Shown one piece after another: positions 6,243 through 6,414 of a DNA stretch of 6,414 nucleotides (its first letter is position 1; every line of letters starts with the position of its first letter). The notes under the pieces are model-generated. The model saw nothing but the letters and a program-made list of their open reading frames with translations, did not search any database and was not told the DNA's origin. Location of the stretch: positions 1-6,414 of the forward strand of contig CACZNO010000152.1 in the NCBI GenBank assembly GCA_902782505.1, given 5' to 3'. The translations under genes and the position numbers were made by a program. The stretch is from an uncultured Erysipelotrichaceae bacterium (GTDB lineage: Bacteria > Bacillota_I > Bacilli_A > Erysipelotrichales > Erysipelotrichaceae).

Positions 6243-6414
6243 ATGAAAAAAGGCATTTTATACAAATATACTCTGTTCATTATCGGCGCGTTTTTTCTGG
6301 GCGTAGGCATCGGCATTTCCGATGCGGCGAACCTCGGCGTCGATCCGATGAGCGTGATGATCCTGGGCGCGAGCCGTCATCTGCCGATCACTTTCGGCAT
6401 GACCAATTTTGTAT
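6243..6414 (+). CDS. YczE/YyaS/YitT-family integral membrane protein, N-terminal fragment (3' end beyond window)
   Basis: Fifty-seven codons of a plus-strand gene run off the right edge. The peptide starts MKKGILYKYTLFIIGAFF, with a probable first membrane helix at about residues 9-26. A segment follows with the order LGVDPMSVMILGASRHLPITFGMTNF (residues 33-56). That matches the pattern of the YczE/YyaS/YitT membrane proteins, where LGxDPxSVLxxGLS, a short loop and TxG or SFG lead into the second helix. These are small multi-pass proteins of poorly known function, some with proposed transport roles, often next to transcription regulators. It is divergent from ldh across a 79-bp intergenic region. 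All eight glycines seen use GGC, unlike the mixed glycine codons of its neighbours, but the sample is tiny. Confidence 0.7.
   Translation, partial: MKKGILYKYTLFIIGAFFLGVGIGISDAANLGVDPMSVMILGASRHLPITFGMTNFV

Overview
The window looks like a chromosomal core segment of a low-to-mid GC Bacillota bacterium. The gene order polA–mutM–coaE–dnaB fits the Bacilli sensu lato, which include the Erysipelotrichia-like lineages. DnaB of the DnaB/DnaD primosome family is absent from most other phyla, and a DNA polymerase I with a degenerate proofreading domain is common in Bacillota. The genus cannot be named from this sequence alone.

Layout, read in the direction of transcription of the minus strand (high to low coordinates): an L-lactate dehydrogenase gene (6163–5213) ends in a strong rho-independent terminator. 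An extended -10 promoter then starts a tight unit: a ZnuA/TroA-like solute-binding lipoprotein (5131–4148), polA (4145–1527), mutM (1527–718), coaE (721–140) and the start of dnaB (134–1, cut by the window edge). Every junction in this unit is 5 bases or less, or overlaps (2-nt gap, 1-nt TAATG overlap, 4-nt ATGA overlap, 5-nt gap), so it is almost certainly one translationally coupled operon. A divergent gene on the plus strand (6243 onward, cut by the window edge) encodes the start of a YczE/YyaS/YitT-type integral membrane protein. There is no gene-free stretch longer than 80 bases and no sign of mobile elements, CRISPR arrays, or tRNA or rRNA genes.

Functionally, polA (gap filling and Okazaki fragment processing), mutM (8-oxoguanine excision, whose gaps PolA fills) and dnaB (primosome loading) form a replication and repair set. 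coaE (the last step of coenzyme A synthesis) is its usual syntenic passenger. The odd member is the lipoprotein at the head of the operon. It keeps the fold landmarks of zinc/manganese-binding proteins of ABC transporters, yet it contains no histidine at all, so every canonical metal-ligand histidine is gone, and no transporter ATPase or permease accompanies it. This is the most interesting object in an otherwise ordinary window.
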